A stretch of 64,000 bases of DNA from Candidatus Melainabacteria bacterium (GCA_017307165.1 JAFKGK010000002.1:186001-250000); one strand, 5' to 3'; positions 25,215 through 34,848 are shown, counted from the stretch's first letter. Notes: generated from the letters alone by a model not told the origin. A program made the numbers and translations.

Positions 25215-26603
25215 TTAGAACAGATTGTTGCGCTTGGCGCCAGCAACCTGGAGATTGTTTTGGCTTGGTCTAGGCGAGTCTGCTGGGCCTTCTTTTTTTG
25301 GCAAGATATATGCCTTGGTATTGCCTTCTGCGAGGACCTTGCGATCAGCAACAGTCATGGTGATGCGATCGGCTATCCAGCGCTTGCCGGGTTGAGTGAT
25401 CTGTGAACGGCCGATAAAGTGCACTTTTTGCGGCTGCCCGTCCTGGTTGCGCATCAGGATGACCTTGGGACCGACACCGATGGTGTCTTCGTAAAAGATC
25501 TTGACGTTGCCGGTGGCATTGAGCCTGCCAGACTCGCGGTTAAAGTCCTGGGCGTCGGAAACGACGATGATCGGTGCACCTGATGTGGTGGCGCCAGCAG
25601 CGTTAAAGAGCGAGACGCTACCACCTTTGGCCGCGGCCTGAGTATTGGCTAGTGGCTCAAACTTGCCGTTTTGAGGAGGCAGGGCAGGTGTAGCAGGTTG
25701 GGCCTTGGCCTGGCCGTCTCCACCAGAGCCGCCATTTTGAACTACTTTGGAGCGCACATGGCCGTTGGCCTGCAAACGCTTGGTATTGAGAAAATACGTC
25801 ATGGCATCGGCAAGGGTATTGTTTTGCCCCTGTGTGGCGTTGACGTGCCCAGTAAAGACAGCCGTCTCGGGGCGTCCATCGAGACCATAGGCAAGGCGGA
25901 GCTTGTCGGACAATACATCGACATCGCCAGCGCGTACCCTGACGGATCCATCCGCCTCAAATTGGCCGGTCGACTTGTTGTAGACCTGTTTGTGGGCGTC
26001 GGTAATGATCTTGGTTGGAGTGGCCGGTCCATTGAGGCCACCAGATGCGGTGCTGACCGGCGGCTTGGCTTCGGATTTTTCGGCTGCGTCCCCAGTATCC
26101 AACTCGCCCTTTGTCGCAGCGGCTTTGGCCAAGGCGGCCTCCGCGTCTTTATTGCCCTTGGCTGCGGCTTTGGGTTCTGGTTTGGCTTCGGGTTCGTTGA
26201 CTACCTCGGAGTGCGCGTGTCCTTCGGCGATGATCTTGGATGTGGCCATCTCAAAGATGAGCGTGTCTGCGTCGATCTTGTTGGGACCTTGCACGAGGTG
26301 TGGATGACCGGTAAATACAGCGCGTTGTGGCTGCCCGGTCAGGGGATCTTTGTAGAGGGTAGCGATAGGGGCTACGATGACCGAATCTTTAAATATCACG
26401 CGTACATTGCCGCGGGCTACCAGATGGTCCTGGCCAAACTCTTGTTCGTTGGCCTTGATGTCGATCGGGCCGCTCTCAGAACCAGTTGTACCGGGCATCA
26501 ATCCAGGACCCTGCGCATATGCCAGGCCGAGTCCATTGACCATGAGCGCGCTCAAAGCCATGGAGCCTAGGATAAATTGCCTGATAGTGCTGTTGATTGT
26601 CAT
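25215..26603 (-). CDS. lptA: LptA/OstA-like periplasmic protein with three repeats
   Basis: Protein of 462 aa with an N-terminal signal peptide (residues 1-30, ending AYAQ). Three OstA-type beta-jellyroll repeats can be lined up at about residues 45-135, 195-290 and 345-445; each has the pattern aromatic/Asp start, GNV or GSVRV turn, and xFxGH followed by a late AEGxxK or ANGHxxS turn. They are separated by alanine/proline/lysine-rich linkers. E. coli LptA has a single repeat and oligomerises, so this reads as a pre-fused bridge. ATG 26603 follows AGGA. LptD, the outer-membrane partner, is not in the window. Confidence 0.85.
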   Translation of the reverse strand: MTINSTIRQFILGSMALSALMVNGLGLAYAQGPGLMPGTTGSESGPIDIKANEQEFGQDHLVARGNVRVIFKDSVIVAPIATLYKDPLTGQPQRAVFTGHPHLVQGPNKIDADTLIFEMATSKIIAEGHAHSEVVNEPEAKPEPKAAAKGNKDAEAALAKAAATKGELDTGDAAEKSEAKPPVSTASGGLNGPATPTKIITDAHKQVYNKSTGQFEADGSVRVRAGDVDVLSDKLRLAYGLDGRPETAVFTGHVNATQGQNNTLADAMTYFLNTKRLQANGHVRSKVVQNGGSGGDGQAKAQPATPALPPQNGKFEPLANTQAAAKGGSVSLFNAAGATTSGAPIIVVSDAQDFNRESGRLNATGNVKIFYEDTIGVGPKVILMRNQDGQPQKVHFIGRSQITQPGKRWIADRITMTVADRKVLAEGNTKAYILPKKEGPADSPRPSQNNLQVAGAKRNNLF

Positions 26604-26620
26604 TGGTGTCCTATCGATAT

Positions 26621-27214
26621 TTATTGAATGATCGCGTGGGTGTTGCCACGAATGATCAAACTCTCCAGCTCGGATTTAGCAAACTTGCCAGTAGCGCGGT
26701 CTCCGGTCACCTTGGCTACCCCGGTCATGACGATGTTAACACCCCCTGTCGCCGTGAATTGATTTTTTTTGTTTAATTCCAGCTTTTGGGTTTCCAGTGA
26801 AGATTTGCCTTCTTCACCTTTTGCAATCACCTTTTGTTGAGGTGTAGCGGTAAGTGTCACAGTCTGTGCCTTATCGTTGGTCTTGCCCATGGGGGCGACA
26901 ACTTCCATTTTGACCTTGGGCCCATCCATGTATTTAACCGATATTTTGGTCAGAGTTACATCTCTAGTTGCCGAGTCGACGACACCGGTGGCGGCTGTGA
27001 GGATCCAGCGCAAATGATTGTCAGCGTCGACTTCTTTAAGCTCATAGTTTTCGAGGGTAGTGTTTTCGGTCCCAGGGTTTTCTTTGAGTTCTTTGGCGTG
27101 CTCCTCGGTCAGAGTCTTGGCCTGCCACTGTGCATACCAGAGCAGCCCGACAATGGAGCCTGCGATTGCAAGTGCCAGGACCAATTTGAACCACTCAGTC
27201 TTAAATATCCACAT
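26621..27214 (-). CDS. lptC: LptC-like inner-membrane LPS export protein
   Basis: Protein of 197 aa with one N-terminal transmembrane helix (residues 9-27) and a periplasmic domain showing the LptC pattern LENYELKEVDADNHLRWIL, followed by VDSATRDVTLTKI and the OstA-like turn ATGGVNIVMTG. It would couple the LptB-permease complex to LptA. Gene order lptC-lptA-lptB-lptFG with gaps of 17-22 bp or overlaps supports the assignment. Confidence 0.85.
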   Translation of the reverse strand: MWIFKTEWFKLVLALAIAGSIVGLLWYAQWQAKTLTEEHAKELKENPGTENTTLENYELKEVDADNHLRWILTAATGVVDSATRDVTLTKISVKYMDGPKVKMEVVAPMGKTNDKAQTVTLTATPQQKVIAKGEEGKSSLETQKLELNKKNQFTATGGVNIVMTGVAKVTGDRATGKFAKSELESLIIRGNTHAIIQ

Positions 27215-27238
27215 TTTAGAAAGCCTGAATCCCGAACT

Positions 27239-28207
27239 CTATTTCATCCCGACTGCTCTCAAAGCTATGGCTTTAGAAATATTTGCCATGCTGTCCTTGA
27301 GTTTGCCCTTCTTAAGATAACCTTCTCCGAGGAATAAATAGGGCGCCGGGTTATTAGGATTGGCTAAGCTTGCGGCCTCCCACTCTGCCATTGCTGCGTC
27401 GATATCGCCTCCAGCCTCTACCATCAGATGTGCTCTATATATCCTCGACCACATATCGTTAGGTTCGGTGGCCAAAATCTCATCGAGTTTTTGCATGGCC
27501 AGAGCGTAATTACTCTTAACGGCGGGTTGGATGTGCGGCGGTACAGATTTCATCACCTTGTTGACTGCGCCGATCGATTGGGTAAGGTCTATAGGCTTTT
27601 CATCTTTTGCCAAGACTTTTGCGTCATCTGGTGTGGCTATTTTTGTATCTTCTGGCTTTTTGGCTTGCGCAGCCTGTTCTACCCAGGCTTTGTATTTGTC
27701 CGACTGGCTGTATTTTGCAAGTACGTAGGCCTTCATGTAATAGGCCCAGGCTAGATGGTAACGGGCCTGATTGTCTGTCGGGCAATAAGTCAGCATTTTC
27801 TCGTAAGTTTCGATCATCTCGTCAAAGTATTTTGGTCCTCCCTTGGCCTCTGCCAGTCGGCGGGCACGGCGGACTTCTTTCAGGGCATCTTCGACTCTGG
27901 TCGTCCTGCTCAGGGCGACGGCATAGATAAAGCTAGCTTCTGGACTATCCGGGAAGGCCAGGGTTTGTTTGAGGGCCAGATCCGCATCATTGGTGCAAAT
28001 GATGTCTTCTGTATTGGTATCGGCCGTGATGACAGTAGGCTTGCCGGCTTCGACGGTCACCATTTTTGTTTCGGCTGGAGCTAATGGTTCCTGTGTGGGA
28101 TCGGCCTGGCAGGGATAAGTGCTGGTACTAACTATCAGTGCCGTCAGCGCAAAGCCAAGCGACAATCGAGATGCCTGTAAAAATACTGAGAGGGGCCGCA
28201 TATGCAT
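27239..28207 (-). CDS. Secreted TPR-like protein, 322 aa, heading the Lpt gene run
   Basis: A signal peptide (residues about 5-35, cleaved near CQADP) is followed by a helical repeat domain with TPR-like units (residues 60-165 and 240-315, for example PYLFLGEGYLKKGKLKDSMA). The middle holds a charged, alanine/lysine-rich linker. Starts at 28207 or 28201 are possible. It begins the leftward run 24 bp before lptC, so it is probably co-expressed with the Lpt genes; its function is unknown. Confidence 0.8.
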   Translation of the reverse strand: MHMRPLSVFLQASRLSLGFALTALIVSTSTYPCQADPTQEPLAPAETKMVTVEAGKPTVITADTNTEDIICTNDADLALKQTLAFPDSPEASFIYAVALSRTTRVEDALKEVRRARRLAEAKGGPKYFDEMIETYEKMLTYCPTDNQARYHLAWAYYMKAYVLAKYSQSDKYKAWVEQAAQAKKPEDTKIATPDDAKVLAKDEKPIDLTQSIGAVNKVMKSVPPHIQPAVKSNYALAMQKLDEILATEPNDMWSRIYRAHLMVEAGGDIDAAMAEWEAASLANPNNPAPYLFLGEGYLKKGKLKDSMANISKAIALRAVGMK

Positions 28208-28295
28208 TTTGTACTCGTTTGTCTAGCAAGAGATGAGTCTAGCAGACGACGGGAGGTTGCCATATGGTGCCTGGACCTATGCAAATTTATAAAAA

Positions 28296-28952
28296 CTAAT
28301 GCTTGCCTTTGAGTATCAGTTTGCCTACTTCGTCCAGATTGCCGACGATGTGCCTCGGCTCGGACTTGGCGAGCATTTCTCTCGTATGGATACCTGTGGT
28401 GACACCGATTGCATCAGCGCCAGCGTTGCGAGCCATGTCCAGATCAAAGACGCTGTCCCCTATGACCACGGTCTCGGCGATTGGTATGCCGAGCTTTTGG
28501 ATGGTCTGGTGTACAGACTCCGGATGTGGCTTGTGATTGGTAACATCTTGCGCGCCTACAACCATTTTAAACATATCGGTGATCTTGTGATGATCGAGCA
28601 CTACCTCCACCAGATTCCGTCGTTTGGACGTCGCGATGGTGATAGTCACGCCTTCTGATTGCAAGGTTTCGAGCATCGGCATCATATCTGCAAATGGGGG
28701 GCAGATCTCCACGGCCATGGTGTCGTATATGGCGCGATAACGATTGGCGACCTCCAGATGAAAATCTGCATCTCGATCGGGCAAGATGATCTCCATTTGC
28801 TTGGGCAATGGCACACCAACCAGGAGCGACCATTCGTCGAGCATCTTTGGCTCAAACTTGTATTCGTCGATAACGATCTTCATCACGTCGACGATACCAG
28901 GGGTGGAGTCGACGAGTGTACCGTCAAAATCAAAAATGGCTAATTTGTACAT
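28296..28952 (-). CDS. gph: HAD-superfamily phosphatase, phosphoglycolate phosphatase-like
   Basis: Protein of 218 aa with HAD motif I DFDGTLVDST (residues 8-17), motif II around TIATSKRR, motif III lysine in NHKPHPE and motif IV GDSVFDLDMARNAG. The cap insertion after motif I fits the Gph/PpaX group, which hydrolyses phosphoglycolate or pyrophosphate. Substrate cannot be fixed from sequence. ATG 28952 follows AAAGG and lies 20 bp after the carA stop, suggesting a shared transcript. Confidence 0.85.
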   Translation of the reverse strand: MYKLAIFDFDGTLVDSTPGIVDVMKIVIDEYKFEPKMLDEWSLLVGVPLPKQMEIILPDRDADFHLEVANRYRAIYDTMAVEICPPFADMMPMLETLQSEGVTITIATSKRRNLVEVVLDHHKITDMFKMVVGAQDVTNHKPHPESVHQTIQKLGIPIAETVVIGDSVFDLDMARNAGADAIGVTTGIHTREMLAKSEPRHIVGNLDEVGKLILKGKH

Positions 28953-28972
28953 ACGTGAAAAGCCTTTCTATA

Positions 28973-30196
28973 TTAGTGTTTGTTGGCCTTTATCAAGTCC
29001 ACGAAACGATCAAAGAGATAAGACGAGTCATGCGGCCCCGGGCTTGACTCCGGGTGATACTGCACGCAAAAAACAGGTAGCGTCTTGTGTCTAAAACCCT
29101 CGCAAGAGTTGTCGTTGAGATTGATATGAGTGAGCTCCAAGTCATCCGGCAAAGTTGTCTCGTCGACTGCAAAACCATGGTTTTGACTGGTGACCTCGAT
29201 TTTGCCGGTCGTGAGATCCTTGACGGGCTGGTTGCCTCCGCGATGCCCAAACTTGAGTTTGTAGGTGCGGGCGCCAAAGGCTAGAGAAAGCAATTGATGG
29301 CCCAGGCAGATACCAAAAGTAGGCAGTCCTGTTTGGACGATCAATCTCAGCTGCTGCACGATATCCTCGCATGCGGCCGGATCTCCGGGCCCATTGGAGA
29401 GGAATAAACCGTCAAAATTGCCCTGGAGTATCTGGTCTGCGCCTGTCCTTGCAGGAAAGACCTGAGCGTCTATGCCACGTTTGGTAAGTTCGCGCAGGAT
29501 ATTTTCTTTTATACCAAAGTCAAAAACGGCAACTCTATACGTCGTCTCTTTATCGGCGGCGGCTACTAATCCGGGATTGGCAGCGCTGTAGTTGAAGGCA
29601 CTATCTATGGTTACCTCGGCTGTACAATCCTGACCACTCATCTGTGGCGATTTTTGGATCAAATCGAGGATATGCTGCTCGAGTCCGGCACGATTTTGCT
29701 GCGATTGGGCAATCTTAAATTGATCGAAGAGAGCCTTGTCAGTCAAAATGCAGGCTCGCATCGCCCCTTTATCTCTGATGCGACGGGTCAGGGCTCGGGT
29801 GTCTACTCCGGAGATGCCAGCGATACCATGATTGGTGAGATACTCATCGAGATTGGCTTCTGATCTAAATGATGAAGGCCTGTCGGTTACTCTTTTGACA
29901 ACCAGACCTCGTGCAAAAATGGCTCGCGACTCAAAATCTTGGGCATTGACGCCGTAGTTGCCGATCTCTGGATAGGTCAATGTGACGATCTGCCCGGCAT
30001 AGCTGGGATCGGTCAATATCTCTTGATAGCCGGTCATGCCGGTATTAAATACGATCTCGCCGAGTGTTGCCCTGGCTGCGCCAAAGGCGTGTCCCCAATA
30101 AGCTGTGCCGTCCTCTAGCATCAGGACTGCTGGTCTGTCGTCGTCTTTGTAGATGGAAAGTTGTGAGAGTCTCTCTAAGTTGATCGGTTTCGACAT
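28973..30196 (-). CDS. carA: Carbamoyl-phosphate synthase small subunit
   Basis: Glutamine amidotransferase subunit that supplies ammonia to CarB for carbamoyl phosphate (pyrimidine and arginine synthesis). The N-terminal CarA domain (LEDGTAYWGHAFGA, GEIVFNTGMTGYQEILTDPS) is followed by a class I glutaminase with nucleophile Cys in GICLGHQLL and the HPESSPGPHD site. Start ATG 30196 (MSKPINLE) is preferred because it lies 7 nt from GAG and matches the family length (407 aa); an in-frame ATG at 30247 would add 17 residues. carB is not adjacent. Confidence 0.95.
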   Translation of the reverse strand: MSKPINLERLSQLSIYKDDDRPAVLMLEDGTAYWGHAFGAARATLGEIVFNTGMTGYQEILTDPSYAGQIVTLTYPEIGNYGVNAQDFESRAIFARGLVVKRVTDRPSSFRSEANLDEYLTNHGIAGISGVDTRALTRRIRDKGAMRACILTDKALFDQFKIAQSQQNRAGLEQHILDLIQKSPQMSGQDCTAEVTIDSAFNYSAANPGLVAAADKETTYRVAVFDFGIKENILRELTKRGIDAQVFPARTGADQILQGNFDGLFLSNGPGDPAACEDIVQQLRLIVQTGLPTFGICLGHQLLSLAFGARTYKLKFGHRGGNQPVKDLTTGKIEVTSQNHGFAVDETTLPDDLELTHINLNDNSCEGFRHKTLPVFCVQYHPESSPGPHDSSYLFDRFVDLIKANKH

Positions 30197-30363
30197 ATTT
30201 ACTCTAGGCTGAAATGGTTTCCCTAAGGGTATCTTACCCGAATTCATATATAGTATTGGTCATGAAATAAAGCAAAGCTTACTTACAGATCTGCTAAATA
30301 GACTTCGGAATGCTCGGAATCTTAGTAAAATTAGCGGCGTGAATCAGTGAAACGGCAAGGTCA

Positions 30364-31950
30364 ATGGGATATCAAGAATACGTCAAAGCTCTGCAGTTGC
30401 TCTCTCCTGAGATGGCTCTGGTGGTCGGCATTTTGTTTGCTGCCATCTGGAATCTCTTGTTTCCGAAAGCAAGGGGCATGACCCCGATCGTCAGTCTGCT
30501 CAGCTTAATTGCTTCTGGGGCTGTCCTGGTCGGCCAGCTCACGCTCAAGTCTCCCGAAAGACTCTTTAACGGCCTCTTTACTATCGATCCACTCTACACG
30601 GTCGTATCTCTGCTCTCCATCGTCGTAGGCTTACTCGTGGTCTTGATGTCCATGGGCTTTGATCACAATTTTGGTCGCAATCGCGGTGAGTTTTATGCGA
30701 TCTTGCTGACTGCCGTGCTTGCCAATCTCTTTTTGGCTGGATCGACCGACCTGATCATGCTTTTTGTCTCACTTGAGACTCTCAGTATCTGCTGCGTCCT
30801 CTTGACCGGTTTTGCCAAGCGTGATGCCAGATCAGGCGAAGCCGCCCTCAAATACCTGCTCTCTACTGCCGCAGTCACGGCCACATTGCTCTACGCGCTC
30901 TCCTTCCTCTATGGTCTGTCTGGAGCCACTTCTTTCGAGATGATCCGAGATAGCCTCCAGCTCAGCGCCAATGGCACGCCCACATTCTTCCAGTTCCTCC
31001 TTTTGGCTCTGACCCTCAGCGCCATCGGCTTCAAACTCTCCACCGTTCCTTTCCACATGTGGACACCTGACGTTTACGAAGGCGCCCCGACGCCCGTCAC
31101 CGCATTTCTCTCCATTGGTTCCAAGGCTGGTGGTTTTGTTGTCGCCATCCGCTTGCTGATGACTATCTTTGGACAATCTCAGCCGCAGTGGATGGTCTTG
31201 CTCGCCGTACTTGCCATGCTCTCCATGATCTTTGGCAATATCATCGCGCTCGCTCAGAGCTCGCTCAAGCGTATGCTGGCTTATTCTTCTATCGCTCATG
31301 TCGGCTATATATTGATCGGCCTGGTGGCCGGCACCGAAGCCGGTCTATCGGCCACTATCTTTTATGTCATCGTCTATGGCTTCATGAACCTCGGTGCTTT
31401 TGCCGCAGCCATCATGATCGAGAACGAGACTGGTTCAGATCGCATTGAGGACATGGCTGGTCTTATCCGCAAACGGCCCTTGCTCGCACTGGCAATGACA
31501 GTGTGTCTGCTCAATCTGGCCGGACTACCCATCCCCCCTGCCGGATTCTTTGCAAAGGTATTCGTCTTTACAGCCGGTGCTCAGATCGCCGATCCGCTCT
31601 TTGGCCTGCCTATGGGCTGGTTGCTTGTGATCGTCGCCTTGATAACCTCTGTGCCGGCGGTCTATTACTATTCTCGTGTGATCATTATGATGATCGTGCC
31701 CGAGCCATCCGAAAAAGTTCAAGCACTTTCTGCTCCAGGCCAGCCTAAACCCTGGGTGGGCAGCCCACAAGAAGCCCCTGCCCTGGCCCTCCTGGTTTCT
31801 GTTATCACAGTAGTGTTGGCTGGCACCGTCTCCGTACAACCGCTCATGACGGTCGCTCAATCGGCAGTGTCATCCATCGCCACTCGTGATGCGATACCCG
31901 TATCTGCTCAACCGAACAAGCCGACTGTTGAGATCGCCGACGCTAAGTAG
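30364..31950 (+). CDS. nuoN: NADH-quinone oxidoreductase subunit N (NuoN/NdhB)
   Basis: Proton-pumping antiporter-like membrane subunit of respiratory complex I, 528 aa with about 14 helices. Conserved features: SLETLSICCVLLTGFAKRD, the SGEAALKY lysine motif, PFHMWTPDVYEGAPTPVTAF and a second lysine in SSLKRMLAYSSIAHVGY. The sequence resembles cyanobacterial NdhB. No other complex I genes are in the window, so this gene has been separated from its usual operon or is an extra copy. ATG 30364 follows AAGG. It is 3 bp from the next gene. Confidence 0.94.
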   Translation: MGYQEYVKALQLLSPEMALVVGILFAAIWNLLFPKARGMTPIVSLLSLIASGAVLVGQLTLKSPERLFNGLFTIDPLYTVVSLLSIVVGLLVVLMSMGFDHNFGRNRGEFYAILLTAVLANLFLAGSTDLIMLFVSLETLSICCVLLTGFAKRDARSGEAALKYLLSTAAVTATLLYALSFLYGLSGATSFEMIRDSLQLSANGTPTFFQFLLLALTLSAIGFKLSTVPFHMWTPDVYEGAPTPVTAFLSIGSKAGGFVVAIRLLMTIFGQSQPQWMVLLAVLAMLSMIFGNIIALAQSSLKRMLAYSSIAHVGYILIGLVAGTEAGLSATIFYVIVYGFMNLGAFAAAIMIENETGSDRIEDMAGLIRKRPLLALAMTVCLLNLAGLPIPPAGFFAKVFVFTAGAQIADPLFGLPMGWLLVIVALITSVPAVYYYSRVIIMMIVPEPSEKVQALSAPGQPKPWVGSPQEAPALALLVSVITVVLAGTVSVQPLMTVAQSAVSSIATRDAIPVSAQPNKPTVEIADAK

Positions 31951-31953
31951 GCG

Positions 31954-34659
31954 ATGAGCTCCAGATCGGGAGATAAGTCTAGCTCTATGCATGGCCGAGG
32001 ATTTGTCCTCGGCCTCTTGCTCGTCATAGGCATACTGATCGTCTATCACTGGCCAGTCTTTTTTGGTGGTCGCGATTATTACAATTCGGATCACAATTAT
32101 TATTTTGAGCCCTTTAGCCGCTATCTTAGGCAGGCTTTTGAAGCTGGTCGCATTGCGATGTGGAATCCCCACTGTTATTGCGGCATGTCGCAATTAGCCA
32201 ATCCCTCGCCAGGTATGTTTTTCTTCCCCAATTGGCTATTTTTTTGCCTGCCTTATAGCAAAGCATTGTCCGGGATCATCGCTTTTCATCAACTGATCGG
32301 CTATGTCGCTGGCTTTGCCTTATTGAGTGTATTGGGGCTGGGTGTTGAAGCCTGCTTCATTGGTGGACTTTGTCTGGCACTTAATGGATATATGTTTTCT
32401 CTTACTTCCAATTACACCCTGCCTGCCACGGCAGCCTTTGGATTGCTGGCTCTTTTTGCCTTTTTCAGCTTGATCAGCCGTCCGACTTTGACCTTCGGTC
32501 AGACTATTTGGCCACGTGCTAGATATCTCTATTTTTTTCTCGGGGCTCTATCCACGCATTGGATGCTGATGGCAGGCAGGCCTGAGATCTACGTACCATT
32601 TTGCATCATCTACGGCCTGGTGATACTGGCATTGGTGGCAATGCCGCGTCTTCTGCATCTGGACGGCATGGATGAAATAGAAAGGAAAAAAGATCGATTG
32701 CTGCTGGGTGCAGCCATTGCCGCGGCGATTATTGTCGGCATTATGTTGTCCTTGCCGTCTTTGCTGCCCGTTTTTGAGTGGACGATGCTTTCGCCAAGAT
32801 CCAAAGGGCTCAATCTAGAGCAGGTCTTTCACTGGAGCGCCAACTGGTATGATTTTTTGGGCATGATCTATTGCCAACCTCTAGGCGACTTGCAAAGGCC
32901 AGGTCTGTCGCTGGCACCATTAGTGGCGACTCGTGCCAAGCATTATCCGTTTTTGGCGTCTGCTTATTTGGGGCCTATTGTCGCGACTTATTTTATTTTT
33001 GGCTTTGCCTCCCAGCGCAAGCGGCTGGTTTGGCTGTTGTTTGGCCTCGGGCTGCTGGCCGCATGCTTTGCGATGGGCAAGTATGGACCATTGTCATTGA
33101 TACTCTTAAAAAATGTGCCACTGTTTACAGTGCTACGCTATCCCGTCAAACTGATGGTATTGGTTATCCTGGCTGCTGCTACTATTGCTGCGATAGGCTT
33201 TGACGCCTTTGCCAGAGGGCAGATCAAAAAGCCTCTGGTGATGCGAGTCGCGGTGATGTGGGCAATCATTGCTCTCTGGTTTGGCGCGATGCATTTTTGG
33301 CCACAAATATTGGCCGATTTATTTAAGCATCCTCGGCCGGATTTTTTTGCTGTGCTCGGACAATCTTGCGCACCGGTTTCTTTAATTGGTTTCTTTGCTT
33401 GCTTGTTGATGTTTTATAGCGACAAGCTCAAATTGGACCAAAAGGCCCTAAATCTCTGCCTGGCTGCTTGCTTAATCGGCTCGATGGTCGTCCCGGCCAT
33501 GCGATTTGGTTTGAGTTTGACAGAGCCTGGCTTCTTTTTGGAGCCCAGCTATCTTGCCGGTAGATTTAGACATTTTGCCAGAGATATGGACAAGGATCCC
33601 GATAGGGCACTGAGGGTGGTATCGCTGTATTTTGACCCTTTGCGCGTCCCAAGCAGTTATGACTATCTCGCCAAATGCGGTATGAAAGCAGCTCCAGCTG
33701 CCAATAATATGCAATATGCCCGCCAGATGCTCTTGCCCAATAGTCATATCGACTCTCATGTCTATTCTACGTTTGGATACGAGGCCGCTGAAACAGCCTT
33801 GTACAGGCGAACATTTCTTGATGCTTTTCATAAGTGCGCCGTAGATGAAAATGCTAGACCAGCTTTTGATCCAGTTATGCAAGATCGCGAGATAGCCGAT
33901 TTTTGCAGGATGACCTCGACCGAGTTGGTCTCGACTCAGTCTTTTACAAAAACTGCTTTAGTCAAAAAACTAAATCCAGCATATTTTGACTTGCTCGAAG
34001 ACAGCGATGCCGATACCAAAAATTCGATGAATGTTCGCATATACAGGGTCAGGTCATTTTTGCCACGCATGTTTGTGGCAGATCGAGTGGTCTTGGCTGA
34101 CAGTGAAGCAGAGGCCATCAAGCTGACTATGCAAAGTGATAAGAAGATCGCTGTGGTGGAAAAGGAAAAACGCATTGATTGTGAGAGAAATGGTTTGCTC
34201 TTGCAATTGGCAGCCTGGATGACTGCAAGACCGATTGCAGATCAGAGTATGGAGAGTCAAAAGAAAGCACTGGGAACTCTGCCCCTGGATTATCAGAGTA
34301 AAGGCGATATCAGCTCAAGAGGCTCAGAGATAGCGCTAGTAAAAGACGAACCAGAAAATGTGACCATTGGAGTCAAGATGGAAAGTCCAGGTTTTGTAGT
34401 GCTCAATGATCGGTATTATCCAGGCTGGCAGCTCAAGATTGACAGCCTGCCGGCTTCTTTTTATCGCACCAATGGCTTTATGCGTGGTCTTTATCTTGAT
34501 AAGGGCAGTCACTCACTCGAGTTTGAATACATGCCCTCGAGCTTTCTATGGGGCATAATCTGGTTTGCGCTGGCTTTTTCTAGCGCGCTCGGAATGCTTG
34601 CGATGTTTCTTTTTGCTCCTTGCAAGCGTGCATTTGATGGTCTTTGCGGTAAAATATAG
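31954..34659 (+). CDS. YfhO-like polytopic membrane protein, 901 aa
   Basis: Residues about 10-490 contain 11-13 hydrophobic helices; residues 500-850 form a large extracytoplasmic domain; one helix lies near the C-terminus. The early NSDHNYYFEPFSRYL (an aspartate-containing loop) and WNPHCYCGMSQLAN, and the late NDRYYPGWQLKID, are hallmarks of the bacterial YfhO family of GT-C-like enzymes, some of which glycosylate teichoic or lipid-linked polymers. Donor and acceptor are unknown. It begins 3 bp after nuoN and ends 13 bp before tRNA-Arg. Confidence 0.8.
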   Translation: MSSRSGDKSSSMHGRGFVLGLLLVIGILIVYHWPVFFGGRDYYNSDHNYYFEPFSRYLRQAFEAGRIAMWNPHCYCGMSQLANPSPGMFFFPNWLFFCLPYSKALSGIIAFHQLIGYVAGFALLSVLGLGVEACFIGGLCLALNGYMFSLTSNYTLPATAAFGLLALFAFFSLISRPTLTFGQTIWPRARYLYFFLGALSTHWMLMAGRPEIYVPFCIIYGLVILALVAMPRLLHLDGMDEIERKKDRLLLGAAIAAAIIVGIMLSLPSLLPVFEWTMLSPRSKGLNLEQVFHWSANWYDFLGMIYCQPLGDLQRPGLSLAPLVATRAKHYPFLASAYLGPIVATYFIFGFASQRKRLVWLLFGLGLLAACFAMGKYGPLSLILLKNVPLFTVLRYPVKLMVLVILAAATIAAIGFDAFARGQIKKPLVMRVAVMWAIIALWFGAMHFWPQILADLFKHPRPDFFAVLGQSCAPVSLIGFFACLLMFYSDKLKLDQKALNLCLAACLIGSMVVPAMRFGLSLTEPGFFLEPSYLAGRFRHFARDMDKDPDRALRVVSLYFDPLRVPSSYDYLAKCGMKAAPAANNMQYARQMLLPNSHIDSHVYSTFGYEAAETALYRRTFLDAFHKCAVDENARPAFDPVMQDREIADFCRMTSTELVSTQSFTKTALVKKLNPAYFDLLEDSDADTKNSMNVRIYRVRSFLPRMFVADRVVLADSEAEAIKLTMQSDKKIAVVEKEKRIDCERNGLLLQLAAWMTARPIADQSMESQKKALGTLPLDYQSKGDISSRGSEIALVKDEPENVTIGVKMESPGFVVLNDRYYPGWQLKIDSLPASFYRTNGFMRGLYLDKGSHSLEFEYMPSSFLWGIIWFALAFSSALGMLAMFLFAPCKRAFDGLCGKI

Positions 34660-34672
34660 CCTTAAACCATCT

Positions 34673-34749
34673 GCCTCCGTAGTTCAGTTGGATAGAACAC
34701 CTCCGTCCTAAGGAGGGTGTCGGGCGTTCGAGTCGCTCCGGGGGTGCCA
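34673..34749 (+). tRNA. tRNA-Arg (anticodon CCU)
   Basis: A 77-nt cloverleaf: 7-bp acceptor stem GCCTCCG/CGGGGGT (first and fourth pairs G-U), D stem GTTC/GAAC, anticodon stem CCTCC/GGAGG (34700-34704, 34712-34716) with loop GTCCTAA placing CCT at 34707-34709, T stem GGGCG/CGCTC, and encoded CCA at the 3' end. CCU decodes AGG. Confidence 0.95.
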
Positions 34750-34781
34750 ATTTAACTCTAAGGATATAAGCAAAAGAAAAA

Positions 34782-34805
34782 GGAAAGGCTGCCCGATGCC
34801 TTTCC
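34782..34805. terminator. Bidirectional hairpin terminator between tRNA-Arg and ssb
   Basis: An 8-bp stem GGAAAGGC/GCCTTTCC (34782-34789, 34798-34805) with an 8-nt loop. Read leftward (ssb) it is followed by a T-rich tract (TTTTTCTTTTG); read rightward by TCTTTCTCTCT. It can end both the ssb and the tRNA transcripts. Confidence 0.65.
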
Positions 34806-34848
34806 TCTTTCTCTCTCTCTGTCCTAAAAAACGTGTGTGTGGTGTGGT

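Noticed and set aside
25671-26570. Rightward 299-aa ORF opposite the lptA/ostA gene
   Set aside because: It lies wholly antisense to a well-supported gene, shows no family motif and has low-complexity composition.
34673-34749. tRNA-Arg as an attachment site of an integrated element
   Set aside because: No integrase, no repeat of the tRNA 3' end nearby, and housekeeping genes on both sides.
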